A DNA stretch of 64,000 bases from Flavilitoribacter nigricans DSM 23189 = NBRC 102662 (lineage in GTDB: Bacteria > Bacteroidota > Bacteroidia > Chitinophagales > Saprospiraceae), in NCBI RefSeq assembly GCF_002646595.1, contig NZ_PDUD01000022.1, forward strand, positions 186,001 through 250,000. The letters are read 5' to 3'. Position numbers and translations under genes: made by a program. Shown here piece by piece: positions 1-9,369 of the stretch. The first letter of the stretch is position 1. Every line of letters starts with the position of its first letter. Below the pieces are notes generated by a model. That model saw only the letters and a list, made by a program, of their open reading frames with translations. It was not told the DNA's origin and did no database searches.

Positions 1-1
1 C

Positions 2-1633
2 CACCTGGAACCCGAGATATCCGGGGGCGGCAAATGGGTAAAGGCCATGAACCCGAAATGGCTGTGGTTCTTCGGCGGCATCAGTCTGATGGTGTTGCTG
101 CTGGCCTGTATCAACTTCATCAACCTGTCTACCGCCCAGGCGCTCACCCGGGCCCGGGAAGTCGGCATCCGCAAAGCCATCGGGGCCGGTCGCGGTCAAC
201 TGATCGTCCAATTCCTGAATGAGGCCTTTTTGCTCATCGGTATATCCAGTCTGCTGGCCCTGGCCATTACGCGCATCAGTCTACCCATTGTCAACGAGCT
301 TACCGAAAGACAGATCAGTATGGAGATCCTGTTCTCTGCCGCCGGCCTGGGAGCCTTTGCGTTGTTTTTCCTGCTTACCGGATTGCTTACGGGACTCTAC
401 CCCGCCTGGCTGATCGCCAGATTCAAACCGGCGGTCGCGATGAAAGCGAGTTTTTCCCGGAGCGACCGGCGCTCCGATTATCTGCGGAAAGGATTGGTGG
501 TCACTCAGTTTACCATCTCGGCGACCTTGCTCATCGGCCTGCTCATCATGTCCCGTCAGATGGATTATTTCCACCAAAAGAACCTGGGTTTTGATCAGGA
601 GAACATCATTACCGTGCGTATGCCAGATGTGAAAAAGAATGAGCTTTTCCGAAAACAACTGGCCGGTATTCCCCAGATCGAGGACCTTTCCTTCGCCATG
701 GCCGCTCCGGCCAGCGACAATTCCTGGACGACCCTGATGCACGAAACGGACCTGCAGGCCAAGGATCGGAAACAGGTCCGGATCATCTGGGCGGATGAAC
801 GCTACGATGACATTTATGACCTCCAGCTACTGGCGGGGCGAATGACGGAGAATAAAGACACCAATACCGTTAGTGAACAACTGCCCGAAGGCACCCAATC
901 TCTTAAAGTACTCGTCAACGAACGCCTGATCAGGACGATGGGTTACGCCAGTCCGGAAGAAGCCCTCCACCAGCGCTTTCTGATCGGCATGAACGGCTGG
1001 GAAGTCGACGTGGTCGGAGTGATCGCCGATTTCAACATCTCTTCCCTGCACGAAGCGATCGAACCGCTGATCATCTCCCCGTTGGAAAAATTTCAGAACG
1101 AAGCCAGCATCAAATTGCGACCGGGAGAAGAACTGCCCGCTACCCTGGCGGCCATCGAATCCGCCTGGGCGGGGCTGTTTCCCGATGAGATGTACGACTT
1201 TGCTTTTCTGGAGCAGACCATTGAGCAGTATTACGAGTCGGAAAGCCGCCTGTACGGACTATTCAAGATCTTCGCCGGCCTGGCCATGCTGATCTCCTGC
1301 CTCGGCCTCTGGGGGCTGGCTACTTTTGCGGCCGTTCAACGAACCAAGGAGATTGGGATCCGTAAGGTATGCGGAGCGGATGTAACCAGTCTGATCGCCC
1401 TGCTTTCCCGGGATTTTCTCAAACTGGTATTGATCGCTCTTCTGCTGGCCATTCCGCTGGCCTGGTACGGTATGGACAGTTGGTTACAAAACTTCTCCTT
1501 CCGGATCAGTATCGGCTGGACGGTATTTCTCGTTTCCGGCATCCTCGTGATCGCTATTGCTTTTTTCACGGTGGGTTTTCAATCGCTGAAAGCCGCCCTG
1601 GCCAGTCCGATACGGGCTTTGCGAAGTGAATGA
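2..1633 (+). CDS. FtsX/MacB-type ABC transporter permease (5' end outside window)
   Basis: This is the C-terminal part of a large inner-membrane permease. The reading frame is open from the first bases of the window, before the internal Met at 47, so the N-terminus is missing. A membrane helix is followed by the FtsX signature (AREVGIRKAIGAGRGQLI), two more helices, a long periplasmic MacB-type domain (about residues 185-390), and three final helices with a second signature (TKEIGIRKVCGADVTSLI). The duplicated 4+4 helix plan matches the other two permeases nearby at 2.8-5.5 and 6.4-9.0 kb. Such proteins work with a separate ATPase to export lipids or peptides or to transmit force across the envelope; no ATPase gene is in this window. 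The substrate is unknown. It ends 31 bp from a convergent hydrolase gene. Confidence 0.9.
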   Translation, partial: HLEPEISGGGKWVKAMNPKWLWFFGGISLMVLLLACINFINLSTAQALTRAREVGIRKAIGAGRGQLIVQFLNEAFLLIGISSLLALAITRISLPIVNELTERQISMEILFSAAGLGAFALFFLLTGLLTGLYPAWLIARFKPAVAMKASFSRSDRRSDYLRKGLVVTQFTISATLLIGLLIMSRQMDYFHQKNLGFDQENIITVRMPDVKKNELFRKQLAGIPQIEDLSFAMAAPASDNSWTTLMHETDLQAKDRKQVRIIWADERYDDIYDLQLLAGRMTENKDTNTVSEQLPEGTQSLKVLVNERLIRTMGYASPEEALHQRFLIGMNGWEVDVVGVIADFNISSLHEAIEPLIISPLEKFQNEASIKLRPGEELPATLAAIESAWAGLFPDEMYDFAFLEQTIEQYYESESRLYGLFKIFAGLAMLISCLGLWGLATFAAVQRTKEIGIRKVCGADVTSLIALLSRDFLKLVLIALLLAIPLAWYGMDSWLQNFSFRISIGWTVFLVSGILVIAIAFFTVGFQSLKAALASPIRALRSE

Positions 1634-1664
1634 TCCCTGGTACAGGGTGTAAAGGCGTTTTGCC

Positions 1665-2711
1665 TTACCGGCGCAGTTGGGTCTTTACGGTAGCCAGGAT
1701 GCTGTCGGTCAGGTCCTTTAGTTCAGCGGGGCCGTCACTGTTGGTCATCGTGATGACCGTCAGTCCGTCCCGGTATTGCCGATGGATCAGGGTACCGAAG
1801 GAGTAAGCGTATCCGCCGTGTTCGTGCAGGAGGCTGCCGTCCTCGTCCGGTCGGATCACCCCAAGTGCTCCCTGACCGTCCAGGCTCGTTTCCCGAAAGA
1901 ATTCCGCGATGCCGGCTCCGCCCTTTTCGTAAACTTCCTGTACATAGCTGATCCATTTGAAAAGATCAGCGGGTGTCATATAGATCGGGGCGTAGCAGAG
2001 GTCAAAATGTTTGTACTGCGGGTTGTCCAGGATGTCATCGCCGTACCGGGCAGAATAAGCTTTAGTCAGATTGGGGATATCTCCGGGCGGGTTTCCCGCA
2101 AAGAGGGCACCGTCCATCCGCAAGGGCTCAAAAAAATGCTTTTCCACCCAGCGCTGATAGTCCACGCCCGTTACCGAGGCTACAATTTGTGCCTGTAAAA
2201 AATTATTCAGATTGCTGTACAGATAGTCACTGCCGGGTTCGAAAAGCAGGTGCTCGATCTGCCGTAGGTCCCGGAGGGTATTTGCGTCCGAAGTAGAAGT
2301 ATAAAAATTCAGGTTGGGCAGGCCGCTCCGGTAAAAGATCAGATCCTGCACACTTACGCGGTCGGCCCAGGCGGGCAGATCGGGTAAAAACCGACTGACC
2401 GGATCCGAATAACGGATCTTACCTTCCCGGATCAGATGCAGTACGGCAAAACCGGCTACCTCCTTGGCTGCCGAACCGATATTGAAGCGCGAATGCTCAC
2501 TAATGGGTGCAGATCTTTGGAGATCGACAAAACCGTAATGCTGTTGCACCAATATCCGGCTGCCCCGCGCCACCAGGATACTCCCGTTGAAGCTTCCCCT
2601 TTCGGAAGGTTGGAGCACGGTTTCCCGAACCGAATCATTCAGTTTTTTACGGGTACCGCAGGCAGCACCGGCTAATCCAATGATCACTAAAAGGGTAACG
2701 ATATCCCGCAT
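1665..2711 (-). CDS. Serine hydrolase, class C beta-lactamase / penicillin-binding fold, lipoprotein
   Basis: The 348-aa protein has a lipoprotein signal ending in LAGAAC (Cys18), so it is probably anchored in a membrane facing the periplasm or the surface. The three active-site motifs of the beta-lactamase/DD-peptidase fold are visible: SxxK as S80-A-A-K83, YxN as Y165-S-N167, and a third motif HGG near residues 298-300 in place of KTG. HxG is common in the esterase/peptidase members of this family, so a peptidase or esterase is more likely than an antibiotic-degrading lactamase. It is read against the upstream permease and lies 135 bp beyond the end of the next permease gene. The substrate cannot be told from sequence. 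Confidence 0.88.
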   Translation of the reverse strand: MRDIVTLLVIIGLAGAACGTRKKLNDSVRETVLQPSERGSFNGSILVARGSRILVQQHYGFVDLQRSAPISEHSRFNIGSAAKEVAGFAVLHLIREGKIRYSDPVSRFLPDLPAWADRVSVQDLIFYRSGLPNLNFYTSTSDANTLRDLRQIEHLLFEPGSDYLYSNLNNFLQAQIVASVTGVDYQRWVEKHFFEPLRMDGALFAGNPPGDIPNLTKAYSARYGDDILDNPQYKHFDLCYAPIYMTPADLFKWISYVQEVYEKGGAGIAEFFRETSLDGQGALGVIRPDEDGSLLHEHGGYAYSFGTLIHRQYRDGLTVITMTNSDGPAELKDLTDSILATVKTQLRR

Positions 2712-2846
2712 GGCTTGGGTATTGGGTGGGGAAAGGGTGTGATTTTGGCAATCACACCACCCGCGGAGCGCGCGAGGCAGTACTAAAAATACGGTCTATT
2801 TCTGAAAGTAGCGGATTTGCCGGTAGAATTCTGACTACTTCGCCAA

Positions 2847-5462
2847 TCAGTGTAATACCTCTTTCGGGTTGCGGGCCGCCGTCCGTATCGCCTGCCAGCC
2901 AACCGTGCAAAGCACCAACAACAGCACCGATAGTAAGACCAGGCCGATCAGCCCCCAACTCATATCGGCCCTGAAGGCAAAGTTTTCCAACCACATCCGG
3001 ACGGTGATCCACCCCAGCAATACTCCCGGCAAAGCCGCCAGCAATACGAGAATTACAAAACTCCGGCTAATCAGTATAACGATGGCGGGCAGATCTGCTC
3101 CCAACACTTTGCGAATACCGATCTCCCGCGTACGCCGGCCGGTCAGATATGCCGCCAGCCCGTACAGCCCGGCAAAGGCGATGAAGATGGTGATCAGCGA
3201 GAACAGCAGGAACAAATGTCCCCGCCGTTGATCTTCTACATACCGGTTCTGCAGGTCCTCGTCCAGAAAACTGTACTGCAAATATTGGTCGGGAAACAGT
3301 TTATTCCAGGTCTGTTCCAAATGACGGATCGGCCCGGACGGATCACCGCTGATCTTGAGTACCAGATTGCCGGAGACGGGCCCCAGACGAAACAACTGCG
3401 GCTCGATGCCCGTATGCAGGGAACTCTGGTGAAAATCGCGGACAATGCCCACGACCCGGTAAGCGTGCGGATTACCCCAGCCTCCGAATTTGACCAGGGC
3501 CCCCAGGGCTTCTTCTCCCAGCCCGAAACTGCGCACGAAAGTCTCGTTAACCAGCACATGCTCCGTAGAATCAGCCGGAAAATCCGGAGAAAAATTCCGG
3601 CCGGCTACCAGCTCAATGCCCATCGTTTGCAAATATCGGTGGTCGATCCGGCCCGAACGGATGAACTGGGGTTCAGCAGCCTGCGCACTCACCGGCCGGT
3701 TCACCATGCCGCCCAGGCCGGGAACAAAATCACAGCCGGCAACGGACTCAATGTCCGGATCCCGGGCCAGCGTAGTCTGCAGGAGATCGCTGCGAGCTGC
3801 GGAAAGCCCCCCCGGCAATTGCACCTGCAGGATCTGTTCCCGGTCGAAACCCAGGTCCTTCTCCCGCAAAAAATCCAGTTGCCGGTCGATCATTCCGGTG
3901 CTGATCAGCACAAAAATGACCACGGCAAACTGAAATCCCAGCAGCCACTGCTGGAGGGGAGCCGATCGGGTAGTGCTGTTTTGCAACACGCCGAGCACTT
4001 TAAAGGAAGACAGAAAAAATGCCGGATAACTGCCGCCGATCATTCCGAGCCCAAGGGTGACCGCCAGTAGGATCAGTAAAGGCTGTGGCTGTATTAAACG
4101 AGTCGCATCGAGGTGGAGATCCAGCAGCGCATTGAGCGGATCGATGGCTATAACCACGATCAGCACGGCGGCCAGCACCGCCAGCAGGGTCAGGAAAAGG
4201 GATTCCGCCAGAAATTGCAGGATCAGTTGGGAGCGGCCGGAGCCCAGTATCTTGCGCATGCCGATCTCTCGGGCCCGCCGGCCGGCCTGAGCCGTCACCA
4301 GATTGACGTAGCCGATAAAAGCGATCAGCAGTAAAAGCAGACCGATCCCGCCAAAGATGAGCAGATAGGTCGATCCTCCCGCTTCCTCGTAATGAATGCG
4401 GGGCAGAGGCACCAGTTCGTGCCGGGCGTGAACCAATACTTCATCCCGTTGGGCATCCAGGTACCGGTCGTAAATACCGGTCAGTTTTGGAGCGACGTTT
4501 TCAGGAGCAATATTTTCCCGGAGCAACAGGTAAGTATAAACATTGAAGCGGCCGAAATAATAGTTATCCAGATCGGGATCCGTTTCGGCCGAGATCATGG
4601 CCTCAAAAAAGAGGTGCGTATTGCGGGGAAGATCGCGGTACACGCCGGAGACTTCCAGCGGATAAGCCCGCTCTTCGCCGTTGGTACGATGATCCAGCCG
4701 GGTCCGCAGTACTTTCCCCATCGGATCCGCCGTACCGAAGATCCGGCGGGCCATGCTTTCGGAGATCACCACTTTACCGGGGCCACGCAGCGCCGTGGTG
4801 GGATCTCCCCGGAGCAGGTCAAAGGAAAACAGTTCAAATACATTGGAATCCACGGCGATGACCTGATCCGGAGCGGTCTCAAACATTTCCCCCCCGTAGT
4901 CCAGCCGGACCTCATTGGAAAAGAAACTAAAAAACCGCACGTAAGCTTCAATTTCCGGATAATCCTGCAATGCCAGCGGGGCGAGATTGGCCGGCGAACC
5001 GGACCAGTTCACGTCCATCACCTTTTCGTGCGTTTTAATCATCCGGGTCTCGATCCGAAAGATCCGGTCCGCGAGCCGGTGGTTGCGATCGTAACTGGAT
5101 TCGAAATCCAGGTACAGTCCAATGCAGATGGCCGCGGCGATCCCGAGCGACAGGCAGCTCAGATTGAGCAGATTGTAAGTCGGCTGCCGGCGAAAATTCC
5201 GGCGGAAGATCTTAAAATAGCTGCCCAGCAGCCGGAATGGCCCGACCACGCCCTGCGGCCACCGAAAAGAACGGACGATGCCCGGACGAAAAAGCAGTAG
5301 TACATCGCGGATAAAGTAGAGATCCGCTTTTTTCCGGCCCATCGCCACTACCCTTTCGCCGTAGAGTTCCAGCAGGTCCCCTTCGATGAAGCGGTGGAGT
5401 TGCGGATCGCAAAACCAGCGGAAGAAACGCAAAAAGAACCGTGGTGGACGAAGTTCAGACAT
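2847..5462 (-). CDS. Permease-prefix-domain FtsX/MacB-type ABC transporter permease
   Basis: This 871-aa inner-membrane protein starts with a cytoplasmic prefix of about 70 residues (FFRWFCDPQLHRFIEGDLLE, later LLLFRPG) that is shared with the permease at 6352-9012. The FtsX-like core follows: a first helix, a large periplasmic domain, a helix block with signature AREIGMRKILGSGRSQLI, a second periplasmic domain and a last block with TREIGIRKVLGADLPAIV. The prefix domain is known from permeases encoded directly after PadR regulators, and here a PadR gene lies 56 bp upstream on the same strand, so the two form an operon. No ATPase is adjacent, so it must borrow one or act differently. The exported substrate is unknown. 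Confidence 0.92.
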   Translation of the reverse strand: MSELRPPRFFLRFFRWFCDPQLHRFIEGDLLELYGERVVAMGRKKADLYFIRDVLLLFRPGIVRSFRWPQGVVGPFRLLGSYFKIFRRNFRRQPTYNLLNLSCLSLGIAAAICIGLYLDFESSYDRNHRLADRIFRIETRMIKTHEKVMDVNWSGSPANLAPLALQDYPEIEAYVRFFSFFSNEVRLDYGGEMFETAPDQVIAVDSNVFELFSFDLLRGDPTTALRGPGKVVISESMARRIFGTADPMGKVLRTRLDHRTNGEERAYPLEVSGVYRDLPRNTHLFFEAMISAETDPDLDNYYFGRFNVYTYLLLRENIAPENVAPKLTGIYDRYLDAQRDEVLVHARHELVPLPRIHYEEAGGSTYLLIFGGIGLLLLLIAFIGYVNLVTAQAGRRAREIGMRKILGSGRSQLILQFLAESLFLTLLAVLAAVLIVVIAIDPLNALLDLHLDATRLIQPQPLLILLAVTLGLGMIGGSYPAFFLSSFKVLGVLQNSTTRSAPLQQWLLGFQFAVVIFVLISTGMIDRQLDFLREKDLGFDREQILQVQLPGGLSAARSDLLQTTLARDPDIESVAGCDFVPGLGGMVNRPVSAQAAEPQFIRSGRIDHRYLQTMGIELVAGRNFSPDFPADSTEHVLVNETFVRSFGLGEEALGALVKFGGWGNPHAYRVVGIVRDFHQSSLHTGIEPQLFRLGPVSGNLVLKISGDPSGPIRHLEQTWNKLFPDQYLQYSFLDEDLQNRYVEDQRRGHLFLLFSLITIFIAFAGLYGLAAYLTGRRTREIGIRKVLGADLPAIVILISRSFVILVLLAALPGVLLGWITVRMWLENFAFRADMSWGLIGLVLLSVLLLVLCTVGWQAIRTAARNPKEVLH

Positions 5463-5518
5463 ACGCCAGTACTGATGGTTTGAACGAACGGACCTCTCCG
5501 GCCCGCCGGCGAACTGTT

Positions 5519-5857
5519 TTAAAAATCAAATTTCATTCCCGGTACGATCTTCATATCCGCCCAGAGGCCGTTGCGCAGATCACGGGTGTATTCCAGCGCC
5601 CGCCGGCCTTCGGCCGTGATCTGGTAATACAATTTCGGGCGACCGGCCCGCTCCTGGGTTTCCTCGCCGGTATAGGAGCTGAGATAAGCTTTCTGCTCCA
5701 GACGTTTCAGGGCCGCCTGTAGCGCACCGACACTTACCGTGCGACCGGCCCGTTCCTCGATCTCTTTTTTTATGGAGACCCCGTAGGCTTCGCCGTGCAG
5801 TACGCCGACGGTCAGCATGACGATCTCTTCGAATTCTCCAAGTTTATATCGCTTCAT
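5519..5857 (-). CDS. PadR family transcriptional regulator
   Basis: A 112-aa winged-helix regulator. The N-terminal motif LGEFEEIVMLTVGVL, the helix around YGVSIKKEIEERAGR and the wing region GRPKLYYQITAEGRRAL are typical of PadR proteins that control envelope or drug-export genes. A TTG directly precedes the ATG; the ATG at 5857 is chosen because it gives exactly the same length as the paralogue at 6014-6352, which also begins right next to its operator. The gene is first in an operon with the permease at 2847-5462. It probably represses its own operon and perhaps the opposite one through the shared repeats at 5859-6013. The effector is unknown. Confidence 0.93.
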   Translation of the reverse strand: MKRYKLGEFEEIVMLTVGVLHGEAYGVSIKKEIEERAGRTVSVGALQAALKRLEQKAYLSSYTGEETQERAGRPKLYYQITAEGRRALEYTRDLRNGLWADMKIVPGMKFDF

Positions 5858-5858
5858 C

Positions 5859-6013
5859 AAAATAATTTCCTAATTGTAGTATTATCGCAATATAGATGAA
5901 TTTTAAAATAATTTCCTAATTGTAGTATTATTTTTCTCCGGCGAAACCAATACTACGATTAGGAATTAACCCTAAGTTACACTAGATTTGCAATACTACA
6001 ATTAGGAATTAAC
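5859..6013. promoter_or_regulatory. Shared divergent promoter region with four copies of a PadR-type operator
   Basis: Four copies of the core AATACTACAATTAGGAA lie between the two PadR genes. On the minus side a perfect 27-bp direct repeat occurs at 5859-5885 and 5905-5931 (46 bp apart). On the plus side near-identical copies occur at 5948-5970 and 5991-6013 (43 bp apart). Each pair points toward its own gene and the inner copy abuts the start codon. The core has a weak dyad, CTA-N4-TAG. A perfect Bacteroidota -7 box (TAGATTTG, 5983-5990) precedes the plus-side proximal copy and a weaker one (TATATTG, minus strand, 5888-5894) precedes the minus-side one. Repressor binding at the proximal copies would cover the transcription start. 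Confidence 0.85.
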
Positions 6014-6352
6014 ATGAAAAAATATCAATTGGGGGAGTTTGAGGAGATCGTGATGCTCACCGTTGGCATTCTTTATGATGAGGCCTACGGCGTAGCCATC
6101 AAGCAGGAGATCAAGGACCGGCTCAACCGGAAAGTCAGTGTAGGGGCCCTGCAATCGGCGCTCCGCAGACTGGAAAAGAAAGGCTTCCTGACCTCCAGAA
6201 AAGGCGAGACCAACAGCAAAAGAGGCGGCCGCCCCAAACTCTTCTTTCAGATCACCGCTCTCGGCCAGAGAGCGCTGGAATACTCCAGAGACAGCCGCAA
6301 CCAACTGTGGGACGCCATTCCGCAATCCGCTTTAAAACTAAAGATCTCCTGA
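6014..6352 (+). CDS. PadR family transcriptional regulator
   Basis: A 112-aa winged-helix regulator, a close paralogue of the PadR encoded divergently at 5519-5857. Shared stretches include LGEFEEIVMLTVG and VSVGALQ, and GRPKLFFQITALGQRALEY forms the wing. The start codon directly follows operator copy four, and with the -7 box at 5983-5990 the leader should be under 20 nt. Its TGA stop overlaps the ATG of the permease at 6352 (TGATG), so the two are translationally coupled and the regulator and transporter are made together. It is likely an autorepressor; cross-regulation with the opposite PadR is expected from the shared operator sequence but not shown. Confidence 0.94.
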   Translation: MKKYQLGEFEEIVMLTVGILYDEAYGVAIKQEIKDRLNRKVSVGALQSALRRLEKKGFLTSRKGETNSKRGGRPKLFFQITALGQRALEYSRDSRNQLWDAIPQSALKLKIS

Positions 6353-9012
6353 TGGAACCAAAGTCAATGACCGGACCATCCCGATTGCTTTTACGGATAT
6401 TCCAGTGGTTCTGCCGCCCGGAATATCACGCCGATATTGAGGGGGACCTGCTGGAGTTGTTCGAAATCCGCCGGGAAGAACGTGGGCTATCCTACGCCCG
6501 CTGGCTGCTGTTTTTCGATGTTCTGCTGCTTTTTCGCCCCTCTCTGATCCGTCCTCTTACCGGAATCAATCCTTTCAAATACCCGACTATGTTTAGAAAC
6601 AATTTGAAGATCGCCTGGCGGCATCTGCTCAAAAATCGCTTCGTGACCGCCATCAATCTGGCCGGCCTGGTGATCGGTATGACGGCGGCCCTGTTCATCT
6701 GGGAATACGTGCACTACGAACGCAGTTACGACGATTTCCACGAAAAAGGAGACCGGATCTACCGGGTACGCACCGACCGGATCAAGGACGGCGTCACCTT
6801 TATGCAATTTGCCGCCGGCGCCGCCGGTGTGGCCCCGCTGATCAAAAATAACTTTCCCGAAGTAGAGGACTACGTGAAACTGACCGGTGCCCGTGAGGGT
6901 ATTTTCCAGTACCAACCGGATCGATACATTTTGGAAGACAAGGCTTTCTTCGCTATGCCTTCTCTGTTCGATGTGTTTTCCTTTCCCCTGCTGGAAGGCG
7001 ATCCGGACCAGGTGCTGACCGAACCTTTTACCGCCTGTATTTCGGAATCTACCGCCCAACGCTTGTTTGGCGACGAAGATCCGATCGGAAAGACCATTAC
7101 CCGGGACGACCGGGAGCAGTACAAGGTCACCGGTATTTTCGCCGATGCTCCGCCCAATTCGCATCTGAAGTTCAATATTCTGCTTTCCTACGTCACCTTT
7201 TCGGATGTACTGACTGAAGGCGGCACTTCGGAAACCGCACTGACCTGGGACGGCTTTTACTCCTACCTGCTGCTGGAACCGAATGCGGACTGGCAGGCGC
7301 TCGAAGCCAAGATCCCCGCGGCGGTGGAGGCCAATTACGATGCCCAGATGCGGGAAAGCATCGCCTTTTACCTACAGCCTCTGGAGGACATTCATCTGAC
7401 GTCCAATTACCTGATCGAAGCCGAAGTGAACGGCAATGGCAAAACCGTCCGTTTTCTATTCCTGATCGGCATCAGCGTGCTGCTGATCGCCTGGTTCAAT
7501 TACATCAATCTATCGACGGCCAATTCGGAACTGCGCGCCAAGGAAGTGGGGGTTCGCAAGGTGCTGGGAGGTAGTCCCGGCAAGCTGGTCGGCCAGTTTC
7601 TGACCGAAGCGGCCCTGCTGAATATTTTTGCGATCCTGACCGCATTTCTGCTGGTCCGTATATTCCACGGCGCATTTGAATCCCTGATCGGAGAAGAACT
7701 GCCCCTGACCCTGTTCTCGGACGCCAGGCTGCTGGGCATCACCGCACTGGTCCTGCTGCTCGGCACTTTACTTACCGGGTTGTACCCCGCGTTTGTCCTT
7801 TCTTCCTTTAAACCCATAGCGGTGCTCAAAACCGGCTTTTCCGGAAACGGCAAAGGCAGCGGGAAATGGCTCGGCAAAGGCCTCGTGACCTTACAGTTCA
7901 TCGCATCGGTGGGCCTGATAGCGAGTACGTTCATCATTTTCAAACAGCTCAACTACCTGCAGGACACCAAGATCGGTCTGAATATCGACCAGACGCTCGT
8001 TGTAAAGGGTCCCAAAGTTACCGACTCTACTTTCGTGAGCAAATCGGCTATCTTCAAACAACAGATCGAACAGATCGGCAGTGTCAAACAACTGACGGCA
8101 TCGACCTCGATCCCCGGTCAGGCCTTCGGCTGGACGGCCGGTGGCGTACGCCGGCTGAATGCGCCCGACGACCAGTCGGAAAACTTCCACGTAATGGCCG
8201 CAGATGTGGACTATACGGAACTCTACGAAATGGAACTCGCAGCGGGCCGACACATGTCGGTCACCATGGGCAGTGACGGTCATACGGCCTGCCTGCTCAA
8301 CGAAACCGGTGCCCGCTTACTGCAATTCAATTCGCCGGAGGAGGCGATCGGTCAGAGCATCGAATTCTGGGATCAGCAATTCACCATTGTGGGCGTACTG
8401 AAGGACTTCTACCAGCAATCGCCGAAATCGGTGGTGGAGCCGCTGGTGCTGCGGGCCAAACCGCCGCAGTGGGGTGCGGATTACTACTCGATCAAGCTGA
8501 GCACGGATGACCTTTCCGGTTCACTCGGTCGCGTCGAATCCATCTGGTCTGACCTGTTCCCCGGCAACCCCTTTGAGCATTTCTTCCTCAATGACCATTT
8601 CAATCAGCAGTACGCGGCGGAAACCCGATTCAGTAAGGTATTCTCCCTCTTTTCCGGGTTGGCGATCCTGGTTTCCTGTATGGGGCTGTTTGCGCTGGTC
8701 AGTTTCATGACGGAGCGCAAACGCAAGGAGATCGGTGTGCGCCGGGTATTGGGTGCTTCCGTTACGAATATCGTCGGCCTGCTGTCGAAAGGATTCGTCA
8801 AACTGATCGCTCTGGCGCTGGTCATCGCCACTCCCCTATCCTGGTACGCTATGCAGCAGTGGCTCGAAGGCTTCGCCAATCGCATCGATCTTTCGCCCTG
8901 GTCTTTTGTGCTGGCCGGACTCATCGCGCTGGGAGTCGCTTTTGCCACCATCAGTTTTCAGAGTGTGCGGGCGGCCATGGTAGATCCGGTGGATTCGCTG
9001 CGCAATGAGTGA
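6352..9012 (+). CDS. Permease-prefix-domain FtsX/MacB-type ABC transporter permease
   Basis: An 886-aa inner-membrane permease. The frame is open from a Met at 6307, but the ATG at 6352 is preferred because it overlaps the PadR stop and places the prefix domain at the N-terminus. The prefix (LLLRIFQWFCRPEYHADIEG, then LLLFRPSLIRPL) matches that of the permease at 2847-5462. After it come a first helix near residue 100, a periplasmic MacB-type domain, helices with signature AKEVGVRKVLGGSPGKLV, a second periplasmic domain, and a closing helix block with KEIGVRRVLGASVTNIV. The mirror-image PadR-permease operons look like an inverted duplication that has since diverged. No ATPase partner is present in the window; the substrate is unknown. 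Confidence 0.93.
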   Translation: MEPKSMTGPSRLLLRIFQWFCRPEYHADIEGDLLELFEIRREERGLSYARWLLFFDVLLLFRPSLIRPLTGINPFKYPTMFRNNLKIAWRHLLKNRFVTAINLAGLVIGMTAALFIWEYVHYERSYDDFHEKGDRIYRVRTDRIKDGVTFMQFAAGAAGVAPLIKNNFPEVEDYVKLTGAREGIFQYQPDRYILEDKAFFAMPSLFDVFSFPLLEGDPDQVLTEPFTACISESTAQRLFGDEDPIGKTITRDDREQYKVTGIFADAPPNSHLKFNILLSYVTFSDVLTEGGTSETALTWDGFYSYLLLEPNADWQALEAKIPAAVEANYDAQMRESIAFYLQPLEDIHLTSNYLIEAEVNGNGKTVRFLFLIGISVLLIAWFNYINLSTANSELRAKEVGVRKVLGGSPGKLVGQFLTEAALLNIFAILTAFLLVRIFHGAFESLIGEELPLTLFSDARLLGITALVLLLGTLLTGLYPAFVLSSFKPIAVLKTGFSGNGKGSGKWLGKGLVTLQFIASVGLIASTFIIFKQLNYLQDTKIGLNIDQTLVVKGPKVTDSTFVSKSAIFKQQIEQIGSVKQLTASTSIPGQAFGWTAGGVRRLNAPDDQSENFHVMAADVDYTELYEMELAAGRHMSVTMGSDGHTACLLNETGARLLQFNSPEEAIGQSIEFWDQQFTIVGVLKDFYQQSPKSVVEPLVLRAKPPQWGADYYSIKLSTDDLSGSLGRVESIWSDLFPGNPFEHFFLNDHFNQQYAAETRFSKVFSLFSGLAILVSCMGLFALVSFMTERKRKEIGVRRVLGASVTNIVGLLSKGFVKLIALALVIATPLSWYAMQQWLEGFANRIDLSPWSFVLAGLIALGVAFATISFQSVRAAMVDPVDSLRNE

Positions 9013-9062
9013 TTTTAGACTGCGGCTGACCGCAAATCGATAAGCTAAGCGGAAATTTTCCG

Positions 9063-9122
9063 GCCGGGATTCCAGGCGATGTCTCTTTTTGAAGACCGTT
9101 TGGGATCCCGGCATTGCTTTTT
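9063..9122 (+). terminator. Likely terminator after the PadR-permease operon
   Basis: Perfect 8-bp arms GCCGGGAT (9063-9070) and ATCCCGGC (9105-9112) are separated by a 34-nt loop and followed by a T-rich run (gctttttaaa). It lies 51 bp beyond the permease stop codon. The rest of the 9013-9369 gap holds no gene. Confidence 0.5.
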
Positions 9123-9255
9123 AAAAACCCCTGATCTTTAATGCTTTGAGCCGTGAGTTTCGCTTTTTTTGCCGGCCTGCTCCGGGCGGCGCGGCAAGTA
9201 TCGGCAGTCAGCAACTGTCCGACAAACTATCATAAAATTCCCCGCGAACCGTTAG

Positions 9256-9286
9256 TTGTATATTATTTTGTCGCCGTTTACATTTT
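9256..9286 (+). promoter_or_regulatory. Possible Bacteroidota-type promoter for the FKBP gene
   Basis: TTG at 9256-9258 and TACATTTT at 9279-9286 (one mismatch to TAnnTTTG) are 20 bp apart, about 85 bp upstream of the FKBP start codon. The spacing is close to the -33/-7 layout known for Bacteroidota, but the match is imperfect. Confidence 0.3.
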
Positions 9287-9369
9287 TGAAGAAGTGATCT
9301 GGCCCTTTCTTTGCCGGTGCAACGGCCCGGTGCGAGGTAACGTCGGACACTCTAAAATTTAAAGCCAAA

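Noticed and set aside
3216-4070. 284-aa plus-strand frame
   Set aside because: It is antisense to the permease at 2847-5462, whose protein has clear FtsX motifs; the antisense product is low in hydrophobic order and has no family marks.
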